Shown piece by piece: positions 31,629-33,751 of a stretch of 33,751 bases of DNA. A model generated the notes under the pieces. That model searched no databases. It was given only the letters and a program-made list of their open reading frames with translations, and had not been told where the DNA came from. Position numbers and translations under genes: made by a program. This DNA is from Bacteroidales bacterium (GTDB lineage: Bacteria; Bacteroidota; Bacteroidia; Bacteroidales; GCA-2748055), in contig JAOZUK010000029.1 of the NCBI GenBank assembly GCA_029938715.1, positions 2,325 through 36,075 on the forward strand. Direction: 5' to 3'. Positions within the stretch are counted from its first letter, which is position 1. Every line of letters starts with the position of its first letter.

Positions 31629-31660
31629 CAAAAGTACACTTTTCTAGAAATATATACTAA
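31629..31660 (-). promoter_or_regulatory. Candidate promoter of ahcY
   Basis: On the minus strand -7 box TACTTTTG (31629-31636) is 20 bp from TTAG (31657-31660), one mismatch to TTTG-N20-TAnnTTTG. It rules out the TTG start at 31631. Confidence 0.6.
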
Positions 31661-32801
31661 GACCCAGTTTAAATCTTACGCTGCTGAATCCAAGCTCATG
31701 CTGAGGTATTGTTATGGGGCTTACACCATCCGGTACATCGAGTTCCCGCTCCGAAATCACAAAGGGCTGAACCAAGTTAAAATCAATGGCGGTCCACAGT
31801 GACAATCCGGGGAAAAAGTAGTAGTGAAAGGCACCCTTGATCTGCGCACCTAACAGGATGTCCTCATAATTGTAATACAAGTACCCGCCTTCAATGTTCT
31901 CGGGATCCTCATAACTATAGTAACTGAAAAAGAACCTCCATTCAGGCTGACCAATGAGCAGTCCGGCACCAGCCAAAACCTCGAATTTCCTGGAAAAAAA
32001 CCGGTCTGTTTTTACGATGGCATACTCAGCATAAACTTTATGCTCTCTGTAACTAACATCCAGGTCATAGTATACATCCCCTTCATCATAGGTATAGGTG
32101 TAGACATTTGTATAAGAAGTTCTCGTAAAAAGCGATCCCCCTAAGATTAGCCGGTCCTTCACCCTGAATGAGAGATCCAGAAATTCCCCATTGATATGCC
32201 CTCCATAACTTTCATAGGACTTAGGCAGTGAAGTTCCCTGAAGCATGCTTTTGATGTCATTGGTGATCACATCACTCCCAAAATTCACACCCAAAGAGTA
32301 CCTGACCCTCTTTCTTCGAAAAGCCTTCCTCATCACCTTTGACTGGCTGATGGCCACCTCCAGATCGGGAGGGTCAAGCAGGGAATCTTTATACACCGAC
32401 CCATTTCTCAACTGGACATGGGGCTTAGAGTATCGGGCATTGGGGGATGGAAAGACCATGACATCGGCTTTCTTATCCCTGAGAAGCTTGTTTCCCCCCT
32501 TCTGGAAAAGTACACTGTCTATTTCATTCACATAAACAGCTTCAAGATCATCAGCCCACTGAGTTCCAACAGGCAATCCATCACCTGGATAGATAAAGAG
32601 AGAATCTGAACTGGCATGTATTTGCTGACCTGCTATCACCTCTCCCGAACTGGTATAGACCACAATGACCGGCTGTGATTCCCTCCATCGCTCTTCAATC
32701 ACCGACCACATCTCAGTAGAAAAGCCGGTTTGTTGAGCGCTGGCCTCTGCCACATGCATCATAAGGGCAAGAAAAAGCAATGCCTTTGTCCTCAGGTTCA
32801 T
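31644..32801 (-). CDS. Outer-membrane beta-barrel-like protein, unknown function
   Basis: I do not recognise this family. The 385-aa protein has a signal peptide (MNLRTKALLFLALMMHVAEASAQ). A domain at residues ~25-110 with SH3-like short strands (PVIVVYTSSGEVIAGQQIHASSDSLFIYPGDG) precedes a long C-terminal half (165-385) of alternating aromatic strands ending in the outer-membrane type terminal aromatic SIYF. The residue ~150-165 KVMRKAFRRKRVR stretch is strongly basic. Its ATG overlaps the ribF stop by 4 bp (ATGA), so the two are probably translated together. Function is unknown; any role in flavin metabolism would be guesswork. Confidence 0.78.
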   Translation of the reverse strand: MNLRTKALLFLALMMHVAEASAQQTGFSTEMWSVIEERWRESQPVIVVYTSSGEVIAGQQIHASSDSLFIYPGDGLPVGTQWADDLEAVYVNEIDSVLFQKGGNKLLRDKKADVMVFPSPNARYSKPHVQLRNGSVYKDSLLDPPDLEVAISQSKVMRKAFRRKRVRYSLGVNFGSDVITNDIKSMLQGTSLPKSYESYGGHINGEFLDLSFRVKDRLILGGSLFTRTSYTNVYTYTYDEGDVYYDLDVSYREHKVYAEYAIVKTDRFFSRKFEVLAGAGLLIGQPEWRFFFSYYSYEDPENIEGGYLYYNYEDILLGAQIKGAFHYYFFPGLSLWTAIDFNLVQPFVISERELDVPDGVSPITIPQHELGFSSVRFKLGLSIYF

Positions 32802-33724
32802 AGCAGTGCCTGAATTAATTTTTTATCTTTTTTAAGTTGTTGCTTCAAAGCCTCCAGGCCACTAAACTTCATTTCATCCCTCACCCGTTTCACAAAATGT
32901 ATCACCACAGGTTCCTCATAAAAATCACCCGATACATCGAACAGGTGTGCCTCAATGGTTTTCACGGCCGATGAACTATCGATGGTGGGCCTGAAACCAA
33001 TGTTTAACATTCCATTGTAGACTTTCCCTTTTAGCTCCATCCTAATGGCATATACCCCATTCATAGGAATCAATTTATAGGGACTATGGGGATGAATATT
33101 GGCCGTAGGGAATCCCATCTGTCGTCCGATATGATTTCCTTCAACAATGCTTCCCTCCAGGTAATAATGGTATCCCAACATCCTCTCTGCATGTCCCAGT
33201 TCTCCTTTCTGAATAGCCTCCCTGATTAAGGTCGAGCTTACCTTTCCATACTCAGGATTGAATTCAGGTAATTTCTCTATCCTGAAATTATTTCGGTTGG
33301 CACATTGGGCCAATCCTTCAGGGTCTCCCTTTCTATCTCTTCCAAATCTGTTGTCATGCCCCACCAGTAACAGCTCAACTCCCAGTCTGTCGACCAGGTA
33401 ATTCTGCACAAATTCACACGCCGTAAAAGAAGCTATCTCCTTATTGAAAGGAACGATGACCAGTTGATCAATACCACTACGTTCCAATTCTCTTATTTTT
33501 TCTTCACGGGTATGCAGCAGCTTGAAGTTTTGAATGTCCCGGTCAAGGATGAGGCGGGGATGAGGCCAGAGTGTCATAACCACCGATTCACCTCCATGCT
33601 TTTGAGCCTTTTGAATCAGCTCATCCAGGATAAACCGGTGTCCGGAGTGAACTCCATCAAATATTCCAATGGTTGCCACAGGATGATTGATTGAAGTGGT
33701 TTCATGAATTAACCTTACTTTCAT
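32798..33724 (-). CDS. ribF: Bifunctional riboflavin kinase / FAD synthetase
   Basis: RibF makes FMN from riboflavin and FAD from FMN. The N-terminal FAD synthetase half shows the nucleotidyltransferase GIFDGVHSGHR, GHDNRFGRDRKG and the KVSSTLIREAIQKGEL ISSTxxR-type motif. The C-terminal flavokinase half has GRQMGFPTANI and the GMLNIGFRPT and EAHLFD segments. The 308-aa length is normal. Start ATG is at 33722-33724, 27 bp from the right edge, so the promoter is out of view. It overlaps the barrel protein gene downstream. Confidence 0.97.
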   Translation of the reverse strand: MKVRLIHETTSINHPVATIGIFDGVHSGHRFILDELIQKAQKHGGESVVMTLWPHPRLILDRDIQNFKLLHTREEKIRELERSGIDQLVIVPFNKEIASFTACEFVQNYLVDRLGVELLLVGHDNRFGRDRKGDPEGLAQCANRNNFRIEKLPEFNPEYGKVSSTLIREAIQKGELGHAERMLGYHYYLEGSIVEGNHIGRQMGFPTANIHPHSPYKLIPMNGVYAIRMELKGKVYNGMLNIGFRPTIDSSSAVKTIEAHLFDVSGDFYEEPVVIHFVKRVRDEMKFSGLEALKQQLKKDKKLIQALL

Positions 33725-33751
33725 AGTGGCATAGTGAATTTAACACTCAAA

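Noticed and set aside
31611-31660. SAH or SAM riboswitch in front of ahcY
   Set aside because: The gap between ahcY and the upstream gene is only about 33 bp and the predicted leader is about 12 nt, too short to hold such an aptamer.

Overview
The window looks like a chromosomal segment of a Bacteroidota bacterium, probably of the Bacteroidales/Marinilabiliales type. The support is a PorQ-type type IX secretion protein, the Bacteroidota forms of trigger factor, RecQ, IspH and Cmk, very few Shine-Dalgarno sites, and repeated matches to the Bacteroidota sigma promoter (TTTG, about 19-21 bp, TAnnTTTG) upstream of genes. This placement is inference from gene content. Almost all of the window is conserved housekeeping DNA, densely packed, with many 1-8 bp gene overlaps and no gene-free stretch over 300 bp. 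I found no CRISPR array, prophage, toxin-antitoxin pair or recognisable defence system.

Layout. (1) 1-2178, minus: the start of a NuoF-like diaphorase subunit with a fused NuoE-like domain, preceded by fdhD. This points to an NAD-linked formate dehydrogenase locus continuing off the left edge. (2) 2308-3095: a complete IS6-family insertion sequence with 12-bp terminal inverted repeats. (3) 3209-3282: tRNA-Pro(CGG), minus, with its own promoter and terminator. (4) 3309-8481, minus: heptose-7-phosphate kinase, priA, ispH and cmk. (5) 8535-14829, minus: tig, clpP, clpX, an EamA transporter, a GT-B-like glycosyltransferase and porQ, tightly coupled and headed by a promoter in front of tig. tRNA-Leu(TAG) sits just upstream with a terminator. 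(6) 15057-16763, minus: lptB and tatC, divergent from recQ. (7) 16874-20782, plus: recQ followed by an ABC-2 type ATPase/permease pair.

(8) 20787-24286, minus: bifunctional nuclease, NupC-type nucleoside transporter, single-domain response regulator and membrane glycosyltransferase 2, coupled as one operon. (9) 24387-28142, plus: rplU-rpmA with a near-ideal promoter and a strong terminator, then serS, an EamA transporter and ruvC. (10) 28148-29582, minus: HIT protein, greA and a small acidic membrane protein. (11) 29667-30104, plus: a lipoprotein resembling a Rieske domain that has lost its histidine ligands. (12) 30189-33724, minus: ahcY, an unknown outer-membrane beta-barrel protein and ribF. 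A large imperfect palindrome lies between the lipoprotein gene and ahcY.

Functionally the genes cover proteostasis (tig-clpP-clpX), envelope biogenesis and export (heptose kinase, LptB, TatC, PorQ, two glycosyltransferases), recombination and replication restart (priA, recQ, ruvC), translation (L21, L27, SerRS, two tRNAs), transcription elongation (GreA), and isoprenoid, flavin and methyl-cycle metabolism (IspH, RibF, AhcY). No obviously new multi-gene system is visible. The least explained items are the Rieske-like lipoprotein, the ribF-coupled barrel protein, the long Ala/Lys tail and tandem repeats around rplU-rpmA, the palindrome before ahcY, and a terminator-like hairpin in the greA leader.
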